Origin: Adineta ricciae
Lineage: Eukaryota > Rotifera > Eurotatoria > Adinetida > Adinetidae
Direction: 5' to 3'
DNA: 64,000 nucleotides
Assembly: GCA_905250025.1 (NCBI GenBank)
Contig: CAJNOJ010000003.1
Location: 661,032-725,031 of the forward strand
A program made the translations under genes and the position numbers. The notes below the pieces were generated by a model, which was not told the origin of the DNA, made no database searches, and saw only the letters and a list, made by a program, of their open reading frames with translations. Below are positions 1-10,609 of the stretch, piece after piece. Position 1 is the first letter of the stretch; each line of letters starts with the position of its first letter.

Positions 1-24
1 CTCTCTCTATATCTTTTGGATCAG

Positions 25-336
25 TTAACGACGCCGTTGGTAGATTCGACATTGTATTTGAATACAGTTGTCTCTGCCTGCATCGAATGCGTTCGAATTG
101 GATTGCTGCTTTTGAGGACGATTTTCCATACATTTCTGTACGCATTCATTGATATATTTGTACTCATCTTCAGCTGTATAACTATTTTCATGGATAGTTA
201 CATGGATTTTTTCAGGAGCGAGAGTCGTTGCTGATATTGGTTCATTAGTTGTGTTAATATTGAACTGAATACTGCGACACGAAATGGAAGCAATCAAACC
301 GAGAATAAAGAAGAGACAATAAAATTTCATGATCAT
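25..336 (-). CDS. Small secreted cysteine-containing peptide, uncharacterised
   Basis: A 103-residue ORF begins with ATG at 336 and ends with TAA at 25-27. Residues 1-20 form a clear signal peptide: a Lys near the start, then a Phe/Leu/Ile core ending at SISC. The mature part is polar and has a Cys-x3-Cys pair (ECVQKC) and a second Cys pair (DNCIQIQC), and it ends in a basic RRR. Four paired cysteines in a short secreted chain suggest a disulfide-stabilised peptide. I recognise no family. It diverges from IGBP1 and lies at the window edge, so further exons to the left cannot be excluded. The ORF is real-looking but function is unknown. Confidence 0.5.
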   Translation of the reverse strand: MIMKFYCLFFILGLIASISCRSIQFNINTTNEPISATTLAPEKIHVTIHENSYTAEDEYKYINECVQKCMENRPQKQQSNSNAFDAGRDNCIQIQCRIYQRRR

Positions 337-526
337 CTTGTCTCAAAAGGTTTTTTCAATGGAAATGAATTGATTGTTTTCATTTCGGTCAGGTTTTTTG
401 AATTAAACATCTGCGCGACTTTCCCATACTGAGATATTCATTGCAGACGAGATGAGAAGCTTCGCGTGATAGTACCATAGGGAAAGACATGAGATGATGC
501 AATGCATGCCATTTTTGCTCTTTTAG

Positions 527-1689
527 ATGACGACAAACGATGATTTAACCATTGCAGAATTATTTGATTTTGCTTTCGATCTTCAACAGAAATTAGAAGC
601 GAATAAAATTGAACAAAAACGCGAAACATTTACAACAGCGATCGATCGATTGAAATCAGCGGAGGAAAAACTCGATGAATTACATCTTTTTTCAGATAAC
701 GAAGATATTAGTGAAGTTGCCTCCAATGAATTACGGTACCAAACGTGTATGGCTTTGTTCGATTCAACCGTTTCTTTTTATTGTCACATAGATATTTCAT
801 TATTTACGCCTTAATTGGTTGGCTCTACGAATATCGTTCGCCAGATCGTGAACAGAGATTGGATGATATTCATTCCGCTATAAGCTATTTTCTCAAATAC
901 TTGCATTTATGTAAAAATTATGGTTTAGTACAACACATTCCCAGAGAACAACACGACGACAATGATAAATATCGTTTACATGCTACAGAAGATCGTCAAA
1001 CAAGAATACAAAAGTACGAACATTCGAGGTGACAACGGCTCTACTATAAGTTTATCATTTAGATTGAAAGAGAAGAAGGCTTTAGAGAAATCGATCGCGA
1101 AACTACGTGAAATGGCACAAGATGCCGATCGTGTAGATGATGAAATCAAACGACAGCTGTACACCGAACAAATCAAATGGTGGATTCAACAAGCACAAGA
1201 AGATATTGCCGCGTTGAAAGGTTTATTTCGTCAGTAGCAACAATCGTATACATTTTATCTTTCTAGATGAGATCAAACTATTGCAATTTTCAAAAGATCC
1301 TCATCTACAAATGACTACTCCAACAGCGTCGACTAACAAACTGCCTGTCGATGGACCATTCACAATAGTAACAACAAAAGATCGTTTATATAAAGAAGCG
1401 ATCGGTGGTGCAGGATATCCCAGTGTGCCAACAATGACGGTGCAAGAATTCTATGATGATCTTGCCAAGAGACAAGCTCAACAGCCAGGTGAGGTAGTTT
1501 ATTGTCGAAAATGATCAATTTTAATGCATATTCTTTGTGATTTCAGCACCTCCTCCGAAGCCTGCCCCGTTATCTGATGAACAATTGAACGAAATCGATG
1601 ACTCAACTCATCGACAAAATGTTCGTCTGATGGACGAATATAAAGATGAAAATCCTCGTGGAAGTGGAAACCGTTATAATCGTAGTTGA
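527..1689 (+). CDS. IGBP1: TAP42/alpha4 family protein (immunoglobulin-binding protein 1)
   Basis: Regulatory subunit that binds the catalytic subunits of PP2A-type phosphatases in the cytosol, downstream of TOR. Five exons join in phase: 527-735, 792-1028, 1063-1220, 1267-1488 and 1547-1689, giving 322 residues, close to the usual family length. Seen in the sequence: the N-terminal helical domain with SAEEKLDELHLFSDNEDI (family: leucine-rich segment ending in LFSxNED), the helix with QIKWWIQQAQEDI, the conserved GAGYPSVPTMTV segment, and a C-terminus DEYKDENPRGSGNRYNRS that matches the family's DWKDxxPRGxGNR tail. The intron at 1029-1062 is only 34 bp. ATG 527 directly follows a ttttag acceptor. 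It is the first gene of a tight + strand cluster with UNC45 and POLR3F. Confidence 0.93.
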
Positions 1690-1757
1690 TCGAGAGCTTT
1701 TCTTTTTTTTCCTATTTGTGTTAATTCTTATTTATTTTTGCGAATACATTCAATGTG

Positions 1758-1772
1758 TCTTTTTCATTTCAG
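1758..1772 (+). promoter_or_regulatory. Splice acceptor just upstream of the UNC45 start (candidate trans-splice site)
   Basis: A pyrimidine tract, tctttttcatttcag, ends 7 nt before the UNC45 ATG. No upstream donor or 5' exon is needed to make the ORF, and only 90 bp separate it from the IGBP1 stop. Bdelloid rotifers are known to use spliced-leader trans-splicing, so this fits an SL acceptor. A cis-spliced 5' UTR intron is the alternative. Confidence 0.5.
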
Positions 1773-1779
1773 ATTAAAT

Positions 1780-4700
1780 ATGAGTACGTCGTCGAACAAT
1801 TCGAATGAATTACGAGAGCAAGGAAATCAAGCATTCAAACAGGGACAGTTTCAACAAGCTATCGATCGTTATACCGATGCGTTGGATATTCTTAACAAAC
1901 TTCAAATAAATGAGGAGATTAAGAACGACATAACAAAATGCTATAGTAATCGTTCACAATGTTATATCAATCTTGAACAATACGACGATGCGATTGAAGA
2001 TGCGACACGAGGTATATCGAATGAATATTTTGAGAAAGTTCGTCCGAATCGATCCTTGTCTAGCCTTGGAATATACACCTGCTGATCAGAAATCGTTATA
2101 TCGTCGTGCCAATGCTTTTGAACGCTCAGGAAGATTGAAAGAAGCTATATCTGATGCTCAAAGATTAATATCTATAACGGCGAAAGGTGCCGGTACTGAT
2201 GAACAAACATATGCGCTTCTACGAAAATTACGCGAAAGTGCACAAAGCAAGGTATTTCAATTCACTTGTACTTCATTATTATCTTTTGGTTCAACCTTTG
2301 TTTGTCGACAGGTATCAGAGCAGACACAAGTAAACAATCAAGTTCAACAAATGTTTGAAACAATTCTATCAAAACCAGATCAGCTAGAAACCGTATGATT
2401 GAGCATTGGTTTGACTGAATTTCGATTAATTCCAGCAGATACCTTATTGCATGTATTGCATGAGTTTTGTTTTCGTTTCAAAGCACGAGTTATTGCTGTG
2501 GATAGGTAAATGATGAGAAGCTTAGCGTTCGCGAAATCATCAATATTTTCCTTAGGCATTGAATAATCTTCTCGTGGTGTCACGTGAGGTAGCGGGCGCG
2601 GAAGCTGTTATTGCTTATGATACAGATCTACAACATTTGACCAACCTTATCCAACGAGATGATCGAATCAGTGTACTTGGCACTCTCAGAATATTGAGTG
2701 CATTAGCTAAAAATTCCTACAAACGGGTATGTCTTTTCGTTGAAGAGTCATATTTCATGATCGCAATTGATTTCTAGGCTGAAAACATCTATAACAAAGT
2801 TGGTTTGAAACTAATTGCACGTTGTTTAGCTATGGATGATGCAGAAATTCCCACAAACGCTGCTATATTAATCCATAACATGCTCATGTCAATATGTGAT
2901 TTAGAAAATCGACGTAAAGTTCGTAAACCTATGAATGTGCCATACAATTTCGGTACTGAACAATTCGCGAAAATGATCCACCTGTAAAAAGAAACGTTTT
3001 CTTTATATAATTTAGACCAGCCTGTTATTGAAATTATCAATGAAATCTTTCGTATGCTTTTGGATTTAATCGATAATAAAGCATGTTCGGGCGTTGGACG
3101 TGATTGCTGCCTGGATCTTATTGTGAAATTTGTCGATCGAGCCAATGGATGTAACTGGACAAGCAAATTCATCATATCAGGTATAGCCGATTTCGCGATA
3201 TTTGTTTTCGTATTGAAATTTGGTTTTATGTAGGTTTACCGAAAGTATTACGAGTTGCAGCGACTGTACCTGAATTGCCCGAAACAGAAAAGAAACACTA
3301 TCCATTAACAGCACACACCAAAATGCATATATCGATGGCGTTGAGTATCGTTTATCATGACTTAGTCTCGGATAAAGAACGAGAAGATTTTAATAATGAG
3401 TGTATGGAATTCGTCAAGTAAGCTTAATAGTTCGTATCTTCTGTTACTACTTGTTTATCTATTGCAGAGCATTACGTGAAAGAGATGATATGCAGTCACG
3501 TGTACGAACAATATCTGTGCTATCGACTCTTTTGCAAGGACCGTTCGATACGGGTAATGCTATCTTAGGCAGTCAAAATCTGGTCGATCTGATGATAACA
3601 ATGGCTGGCTCAGGTGATCCATTACAAGAGGTAATTGTTGATATTAATTGTCAGCAAGAAAATTCATTTAAATGAGCATTTTGCTTGTAGCGTATTGCAG
3701 TTGAAGCTATTGTTTTATCGGCATCCAAAAAGGATAAAGCTGCTGGTATTTTATCGTTAGGCTCAGAAATTCTCAAGAATTTATACCAATCAGCAAATGA
3801 ACAGATCAAAGTGATTGCACTTGTGGTAAGTACATCTCTTTAATATCCAATGAGACAGGGAAAAAACAATTTTCCGTTTAGGGTTTATCAAAAATTGCAT
3901 CTAGTAAGGGTACAGATTCAGCTGCCAATCTCGTTACCGAAGGTTCATGTCAAACACTGGCTCTTGCCTGTTGCAAGTAAATATCATCAACTAAGATTGT
4001 ATTTTCCACTCAATCTAAACGATATTTGTACAGATTTTTAACAACCAGTCCAAATTTTGATATTCGTCGTTGGGCTGCTGATGGTCTTGCTTATTTAACA
4101 TTAGATGCTGATGTCAAAGAAGATTTGGTGGATAACACTGCTGCACTCAAAGCTCTCTTCAGTCTATGTCAATGTGATGATGCACATGTCCTATACTCAA
4201 TTACAACAATCTTTGTGAATTTAACTAATACGTATGATACTCGAAAGAAAGATAAACAAATGGAAGAATTAGCAACATATGCGAAACAGCATATACCGAA
4301 GGAACATGAAAAAGTAAACGATGAGAGAAAACAAGATACGTGATATTGACAGTTTTGAGTTGCTTTAAAGGATGCAGTGGAGTTTTTTGAAGAACGTCGT
4401 CGAAAATTAGTCGATGCTGGTATAATTCCTGTTCTGGTGCAGCTGTGCAAGCATAAGAGTGAGAATTGTCGTGAACAAGTGGCAAGGTATGAGACTTAGG
4501 CAAAATTCTATCTTTCTCCGATAAAATATTTCCTGTAGAGTCTTTCTTGGACTTTGTGAAAATGAGAAATATCGAGGGCCGATTGTTGCTGCTGGCGGAG
4601 CGAAGGTATATTTCTTCTTTTTCTCTCGGTGAATCATAATGGGACACATATACTGTTCGTAGGCTCTACTGCCACTTGCACTGGATGGTACACAAGTCGG

Positions 4701-5746
4701 TAAAACCAAAGCAGCACAAGCCTTAGCAAAAATAGCCATTACAACCAATCCTGAAAACGCTTTTCCTGGTCAACGTGTATGTCGAAAATGTTCGTCGAAT
4801 CGTTTTCGATTTGTTTCTTACTTAGACGTTGGAACTCGTTCGGCCTATTCTTAAACTTCTCAAATTGGAAAATACTTCGTTAGAAACATTCGAAGCACTG
4901 ATGGCCTTAACTAATCTGGCGGGTATCGGAGAATCTGTACGAAAACGTATTCTAAAAGAACAAGGATTTCCTGATATTGAGCAGTATATGTACGAAGATC
5001 ATCGAATGCTTCGCCGAGCAGCAACGGAATGCATGTGTAATTTAGTTTCACAGGAAGAAGTAAACCGCACACACGCTATTTCATGAGCCACAGTGTTCTC
5101 ATTTAGGTGGTTAAACTCTTTACTGCGGAAAATGATCGTATAAAACTAATGGTTTTATTATGCGGTGAAGAAGATGAACCATTGGTAAAAGCAGCGTTAG
5201 GAACTTTGGCGATTCTCTCCTCGTTACAAGTTGATCTTGATGATTTTAAAGATGTTGAATTGGCGGAAGAAGATCGAAAGAAACTGAATGAATATATTGA
5301 AGATAATCGAATCATATGTGAAAAGATTCTCAATGTAAGTTCTGCTCATTGAGATCGAATTTGTCAGTTGAAATATTGCATGCGATTTAGGTTCAATCAT
5401 TTACAGAACTCTTTAAACATTTATGTGCTTCGACTAATTTTGAAGTACAATTTCGAGCTTTGTACATCCTTCGTAACTTAGTGAAAGCGAACAAAGAACT
5501 TGCCTCACGTATTGTCGCAAGCGAGTTAATGGACGTTCTGTTTGCCATCAAAGAAACAAAAGATGAACATTTGACCAACGATAAAGTCAGTGTCAGATTG
5601 AGAAAAACCGTAATTTCTAAACTATTTCCTTGTCTATCTAGAATCGAAAAGTCGTTTCGGATATTCTTCAACTTTGCTTGAAGTATGGCCTCATTCAGCC
5701 AAATGAGAATCTCACAATTCTGGAAGAAGATGAAACGGATGCTTAG
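1780..5746 (+). CDS. UNC45: UNC-45 myosin chaperone (TPR + UCS domain)
   Basis: Cytosolic co-chaperone that folds myosin heads together with HSP90. Many short exons; the first are 1780-2011, 2064-2251, 2312-2392. The N-terminus is a three-TPR HSP90-binding domain ([20 protein letters not shown], then [10 protein letters not shown], then [20 protein letters not shown]). The rest is an armadillo-type central/UCS region: the diagnostic [20 protein letters not shown] (4050-4120), [18 protein letters not shown] (4700-4755), [19 protein letters not shown] (4900-4965) and [11 protein letters not shown] (5010-5042). It ends with KYGLIQPNE plus an acidic tail and TAG at 5744-5746. ATG 1780 is chosen because an acceptor lies just upstream and the TPR begins soon after. 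I see no damage along the gene. Confidence 0.95.
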
Positions 5747-5871
5747 GAGTCGAATACTCAACTTTAATCAAGCAAAATGAAAAGATTTTCTTTGCTGTGC
5801 TTGTTTTGTAGTGTTATATATCCCTTGTTGTTGTTATTCTACTTTTTTCGAAAGAATCTCTTTTGACCACA

Positions 5872-5907
5872 AATAAAAGTGATTGCGGTGGTAAATTTCT
5901 ATTCTAG
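5872..5907 (+). promoter_or_regulatory. Intercistronic signal: AATAAA followed by splice acceptor
   Basis: AATAAA (5872-5877) lies about 125 nt after the UNC45 stop. After 24 nt there is a pyrimidine-rich acceptor, ttctattctag, ending at 5907, and then 23 nt to the POLR3F ATG. Close pairing of a poly(A) signal with a downstream acceptor is the known layout between genes of trans-spliced operons (as in nematodes). Applying it here is inference. Confidence 0.5.
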
Positions 5908-5930
5908 ATTGATATACGAAAGAACTTGAA

Positions 5931-6997
5931 ATGGCAAGTTCGCAAGCAAAGAGTGAACCAATGGATACGAATTCGTCCGCGGAAGCATCTAATTTCGATC
6001 CTGTGAATTTGGAATCAGAAATACTTCAACTATGTCTACAATTTCCCAATGGTGTGACTGATAAGATTCTCGAGAATTCATTTCGTAGTGTAACTATGCA
6101 ACAACGTGTGAGCGCATTGAATCGTCTGCTATCACTGAATAAGATTGATTTATTGAAATCAGCAACTGAATCGGGTACATTCCTTTATCGTATACGCGAT
6201 ACGACAAGTGCGTCGGGTTCATCAATATCTGTTGGAGGTACAACGACTGATCAGATGGAACGGGTAGTGTATCAATTGGTTAAAGAAAGTGGAACTCTAG
6301 GCATCTGGATGCGTGACATACGAACAAAAACGAAATTATCTCAAACAATATTGAACAAAACATTGAAATCATTAGAAAGTAAAAAACTAATCAAAGCAGT
6401 CAAATCGGTCCACGCAAGTAAGAAGAAGGTATTTCCAAGCGATGAATTGTCTCGAGGCGGACTATGAATAGATTTGTTGGTTTTTCGTAGGTATACATGC
6501 TGTATGAAATGACACCTGATCCATCGATCACAGGTGGTACTTGGTATTCTGATCATGAATTCGAAGCGGAATTTGTTCGTGTATTGAATGAACAATGTGC
6601 TCGATTATTAGACGAACGTTTAGAAGAATCGATAAAAAAGTTTCCAAACGATCCATTCCTTCGGCGAACGAGTGCGTTCATGTCCAGTAACGAACTTGTC
6701 GCTCTTATTAATGAAATGGGAATCGCTACTGTCTCGTTGACTGTACAAGATATTGAATCGATATTGAACACATTGATTTATGACGGAAAAATTGAAAAGA
6801 CAACAGTGGCATCGACAACAACGACTGCTGAAGGCGGTGCTAAACAACATTTATACAGATCGGTTGTTGCTATACTCGAGTCTTCGCCAGTTGTCAGAAA
6901 TCCATGTGGGATCTGTCCCGTTTTTAAAGATTGTCATGATGATGGTTTAATCACACCAGAAACGTGTATTTATCTAAATAAATGGTTGGATTTTTGA
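5931..6997 (+). CDS. POLR3F: RNA polymerase III subunit RPC6 (RPC39)
   Basis: Subunit of the RPC3-RPC6-RPC7 initiation subcomplex of RNA polymerase III, nuclear. Two exons, 5931-6428 and 6491-6997, give 334 residues; the human protein is 316. Winged-helix domains occupy about residues 25-160 (LCLQFPNGVTDKILE, then GTLGIWMRDIRTKTKLSQTI). A conserved core follows with MLYEMTPDPSITGGTWYSD. The C-terminal cysteine cluster NPCGICPVFKDCHDDGLITP matches the family's 4Fe-4S-binding cysteines (C-x2-C, C, then a final C in ETCIYL). It ends in YLNKWLDF. It is the last member of the IGBP1-UNC45-POLR3F cluster and converges with renalase, 108 bp away. Confidence 0.95.
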
Positions 6998-7105
6998 TAA
7001 TCTTTGTCTAAGTACATGAATATAATCGTTCTCTCACTAAGACAAGTCATTTATATGGCGAGAATAAAAATATAGACAAATTTGTTCAAAATAAAAGATC
7101 AACTT

Positions 7106-8475
7106 TTAAGAAGACAGTTCGCGAATCTTCTTTACAGCTTCAATTGCTGCTTCGATGCACGCTTCGAAATTAGACTCCGCAGCGAAGCTATCACCAGCTA
7201 GCATCAATAATGGTTGCTCGTTGAGTAAAACATAACCAGATTTATCTGGATAAGATTGAGTTACCTAAATAAGATGAAAAAGAAATGATGACAACTGTAT
7301 TTTCACTCTTAAATTTACTTGTGAATACTTCCATTTGTGATACTTTGTACTACTGATTTGACGTGGTAGTTGCGGTAGAAACTGGAAAATCTTCTCCTTA
7401 ATTTCTTCTCCTATGATCATTTTATCGTCGTCAATATGCTTGGCACCAAATTCTACACTTGTATGAGCGATCAATGAAAACGGTGGTTCATCTGAAATTA
7501 CTTCTATCACCAATTATCTTCTTGGAAAATCAATTCCTAACTGTTATTTCGCTTGGCATTGTCAACCGCAAGAAAGCGAAGGTATTCATTATCGTTTTTG
7601 TCAACGTAATAAATGCGCCAGGGAATGTTTAGAGTTGTTATCGACGGAGGATAAAAAAGACCAACAGCAAAGCGAGTCGAATATTTTACTTGAGCGAGCT
7701 TCTCTTTCGCTTCTTGATTTCGATCTTTCAAATATAAGATTTCATGACAATAAGAACGAACGCTTTACGGAAGTTTTCATCATACCTATCAGTTCAGCGA
7801 TAGAACCTTTTAATTGAGAGAGTATCTGCGGCACGGGTATAGTAACAATCACTGCGTCCGCTTCGTCTAGCTGTCGATCATTTGTAGATACTAGCAATTT
7901 ATCATTTTCAGAACTGAAATCAATCTTGGTTATATGTTTAGAAAGATTCATTTCTGCCACTACAATAAAAATCACCGAATGAGCATCTATTTAGATGGTG
8001 CGAATAACCTGCTTGTTCGAAAACATGTCGCACTACAAATGATATTCCACGCGGTGCAACATAGTCAACTTTGTCAGCGTTTTCGCGTATTCCAATCGTG
8101 TTTGTTTTGTCCAGTGGTTCGATAACATGATCATCGATAAGTTGTTGAAAGAATCTATCATCAATCTGTATGCACTGTCATGTAGTGGATGGCTTTTACT
8201 TTGCTGTTACACCATTTGATTTCGTTGATGTTAAGTATTGAGCGCCCGTATCAACAGAACAGTGGGGATTGTCTTCGCTATCATAGCTCGTCGTCATTCG
8301 GCCACCTTCAATGAAAGTATTGAACGCATCAAACATAAAAAAGTTAATCATGTCATTTACCAATACTTCTGCCTTTATCAAATACGACAAGTTTAATTCC
8401 GGGGCCGAATTGCCGGCGAAGTAAAAGTGATATCAAGGCACTTGATATGCCAGCTCCGATCAGTATAACTTTCAT
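7106..8475 (-). CDS. RNLS: Renalase, FAD-dependent NAD(P)H isomer oxidase
   Basis: Flavoprotein of the renalase family, which oxidises off-pathway isomers of beta-NAD(P)H. Seven exons join in phase: 8361-8475, 8211-8305, 8009-8165, 7786-7959, 7542-7724, 7319-7503 and 7106-7264, giving 355 residues (human 342). The start shows the FAD-binding dinucleotide fold MKVILIGAGISSALISLLLR, then GGRMTTSYDS and TGAQYLTST. Later come VIVTIPVPQIL, STRFAVGLFYP, FLAVDNAKRN and the C-terminal flavin-contact segment LLMLAGDSFAAESNFEACIE. A pyrimidine-rich acceptor at about 8497-8515 precedes the start. The family is well known in animals and bacteria. The gene looks intact. Confidence 0.92.
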
Positions 8476-8620
8476 ACCTACTATCGTTCAAATAATATGC
8501 GTACTGGAAGTAAAATGAATGAATGACAGTTATTCGAAGACGAAAAGGCAAATCGGTACATCATCGATGTTAGAGCTATATAGATGTCACTCACATTGAA
8601 ACAAATAATACTAAAAGTAT

Positions 8621-8626
8621 TTTATT
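8621..8626 (-). terminator. Poly(A) signal of the ADP-ribosyltransferase gene
   Basis: AATAAA on the - strand (tttatt on +) lies about 75 nt past the stop of the 8702-10609 gene. It sits in the 226 bp spacer before renalase, which also holds a possible renalase 5' UTR or trans-splice acceptor (tcattttacttccag on the - strand). Confidence 0.5.
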
Positions 8627-8701
8627 TTCAGATTAGATACAATAAATCTTATGAATTGATCCATACTAGGTTCAAGAAAAAAATATAGAATAGACAGAAG
8701 G

Positions 8702-10609
8702 TTATTGAGTCGATGTTCTCGCTATATTGTTGCGAATGATGGCTAAAGAGCTATGGTTTTCAGGAAGGGTTTTTATTAAGATATCCAATGACTTTCGATA
8801 ACATGAACGTGCAGTAGATCGATCACCAATGGCATCGTAAATATCGCCAATATTATTGTATAACGTTCCTATTGATGGATGAGCCGGTGGAAGTTTATCC
8901 AGAAAAATATTCAGTGCATTCTGAGAATTTTTCAAAGCATCTGCGTATCGACGTTGATCCATCAGGACAGAAGCGATATTATTGTAATCCGTAGCGACTT
9001 CCAATGGATCGGGTTGCGGGGCATGCAGATCTAATTCTAGTGCTCGCTGAAAATTTCCCAATGCTTCATCAAGATTTCGTTGTTCAAGAAGAGTAGCACC
9101 AATGTTTGAGTATGTCACTGAAAGTTCCGGGGCATCCGGTGGCAAATACGTTTGTTTCAATTCCAGTGATTTTCTATAATAGAACAATGCTTTGGCGTAG
9201 TCTCCTTTTTTCTTCTTGACATATCCGAGTTGATGATAAAGTGGAGCAAGTTCTTGCAGTTTAGTTTTATCTGCTGCCTCTAATAATGTACTATAGATTT
9301 CTTCTGCTTTATCAAAATTATCCATTTTAGCCATTAAATGTCCTAAGCGATGCCAATCAGAGCCACCTTCTATCTCGATCTTCATTTGTTCTGTCACTTG
9401 TCTTAACTGTTCATCATTATCACTGGTTAGTGCTAACTGGACTTCCCAAAGACGTTCTTCCAATTGTTTGCAGCATGCAATTCGAAACACTGTATGCATA
9501 GAAAAGAGAATTTCTTTTTCACTATCAGAAAAGTAACTGAGATTATCTAACGGCGCATATGGCGTTGCTGACACCGATGCATCGATATGCATTTCGAACA
9601 GAATGGCGGTCAGATCCGGATTTTTAAGTGCACAACGTGCGAAACCTAGTGACACATCACGTGTCTCGCTTGTTGATAAGAAATTATTAAATGCTATCAA
9701 TCCACCTTGGTTCGACTTCAATTTTCCAAAATCATCGTTCAGCATACCCTGACCACGATAAACTACGATCGATTTCGATTTATCCAGTTCCGAATGTAAT
9801 TGTTCAAGCTGTCGGTGAAGATCACGAATGAAAAAAACCATTTTAATAATGATCTCGATATCTTGCGTTCTTAGTGCTTTATTAAGCATTGTATATGTAA
9901 AACATTCACGTGTGTACCACCAAATAGGTGATGGACGTTCATAATCGCGTTCAAATTCATCGATAATTTTCAATTCGTATTTGTTGTTCGAATATTGTTC
10001 ACGACAGAATTGAGCGAGGTCTTGTTTCGCTTGTGCGTTAAACGGTAATCGTAATACTATGTCTTTTAATAATTGAGAATACATAAACGACTGATCGAGT
10101 TGATTAGATTTCGTGGAAACAATACTAACTGCAGTTAAGTCTTCATCACGTCGACGGATGTCCTTTCGAAGTTTGTCACAAATGAGTTCGATACCATTGA
10201 AAATGCCTTGAATCTTCTTATATTCTTTAGCCCATATCGTATGTTTGGATATATCATGACAAAATATGTAGATCGAATCCAGTTGAGTCATATTGTTGAT
10301 TTGCGGTAAGACCTGTTCACCCATCGAACCTGAAATAATCATGAATACCTTCTCATGTTCAATTTGACTTAGATAATCTAAGCAGACATCAATATCGGTA
10401 AATGTTTTTATCGTGTTCACGGTGCGTTGAAGTTGGTCGAGTGAGTTTTGTATATCTTTATCAGATTTGTCGATCTTGGCATCTAACCAAACGATAATAA
10501 AATTTTCCACAATTCGTCGACGTGATCCAAGCAGCTTAGTGCGTTTCGCATTCGATCGAGATATCGTGCTCGCGCTCATCGAAGTAGTTCTTGAACAAGT
10601 ATTTCCCAT
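8702..10609 (-). CDS. Mono-ADP-ribosyltransferase (R-S-E) with TPR repeats, probable lipid-anchored
   Basis: Intronless 635-residue ORF from ATG 10609. The N-terminus MGNTCSR fits an N-myristoylation signal (Gly2, Ser6), with Cys5 as a possible palmitoylation site. Residues ~33-165 form an alpha/beta domain (FIIVWLDAKID, VFMIISGSMGEQVL, SIYIFCHD) that I recall as recurrent in bdelloid proteins but cannot name. Residues ~185-395 are an arginine-specific ADP-ribosyltransferase domain: catalytic R in VVYRGQGM, STS in NNFLSTSETR, and the E-x-E in SDSEKEILFSM. Residues ~430-630 hold about five TPRs of kinesin-light-chain type (TYSNIGATLLEQRNLDEAL, DYNNIASVLMDQRRYADAL, LYNNIGDIYDAIGDRSTA). Predicted role: transfer of ADP-ribose from NAD+ to arginines at membranes. 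Substrate unknown. Confidence 0.88.
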   Translation of the reverse strand: MGNTCSRTTSMSASTISRSNAKRTKLLGSRRRIVENFIIVWLDAKIDKSDKDIQNSLDQLQRTVNTIKTFTDIDVCLDYLSQIEHEKVFMIISGSMGEQVLPQINNMTQLDSIYIFCHDISKHTIWAKEYKKIQGIFNGIELICDKLRKDIRRRDEDLTAVSIVSTKSNQLDQSFMYSQLLKDIVLRLPFNAQAKQDLAQFCREQYSNNKYELKIIDEFERDYERPSPIWWYTRECFTYTMLNKALRTQDIEIIIKMVFFIRDLHRQLEQLHSELDKSKSIVVYRGQGMLNDDFGKLKSNQGGLIAFNNFLSTSETRDVSLGFARCALKNPDLTAILFEMHIDASVSATPYAPLDNLSYFSDSEKEILFSMHTVFRIACCKQLEERLWEVQLALTSDNDEQLRQVTEQMKIEIEGGSDWHRLGHLMAKMDNFDKAEEIYSTLLEAADKTKLQELAPLYHQLGYVKKKKGDYAKALFYYRKSLELKQTYLPPDAPELSVTYSNIGATLLEQRNLDEALGNFQRALELDLHAPQPDPLEVATDYNNIASVLMDQRRYADALKNSQNALNIFLDKLPPAHPSIGTLYNNIGDIYDAIGDRSTARSCYRKSLDILIKTLPENHSSLAIIRNNIARTSTQ

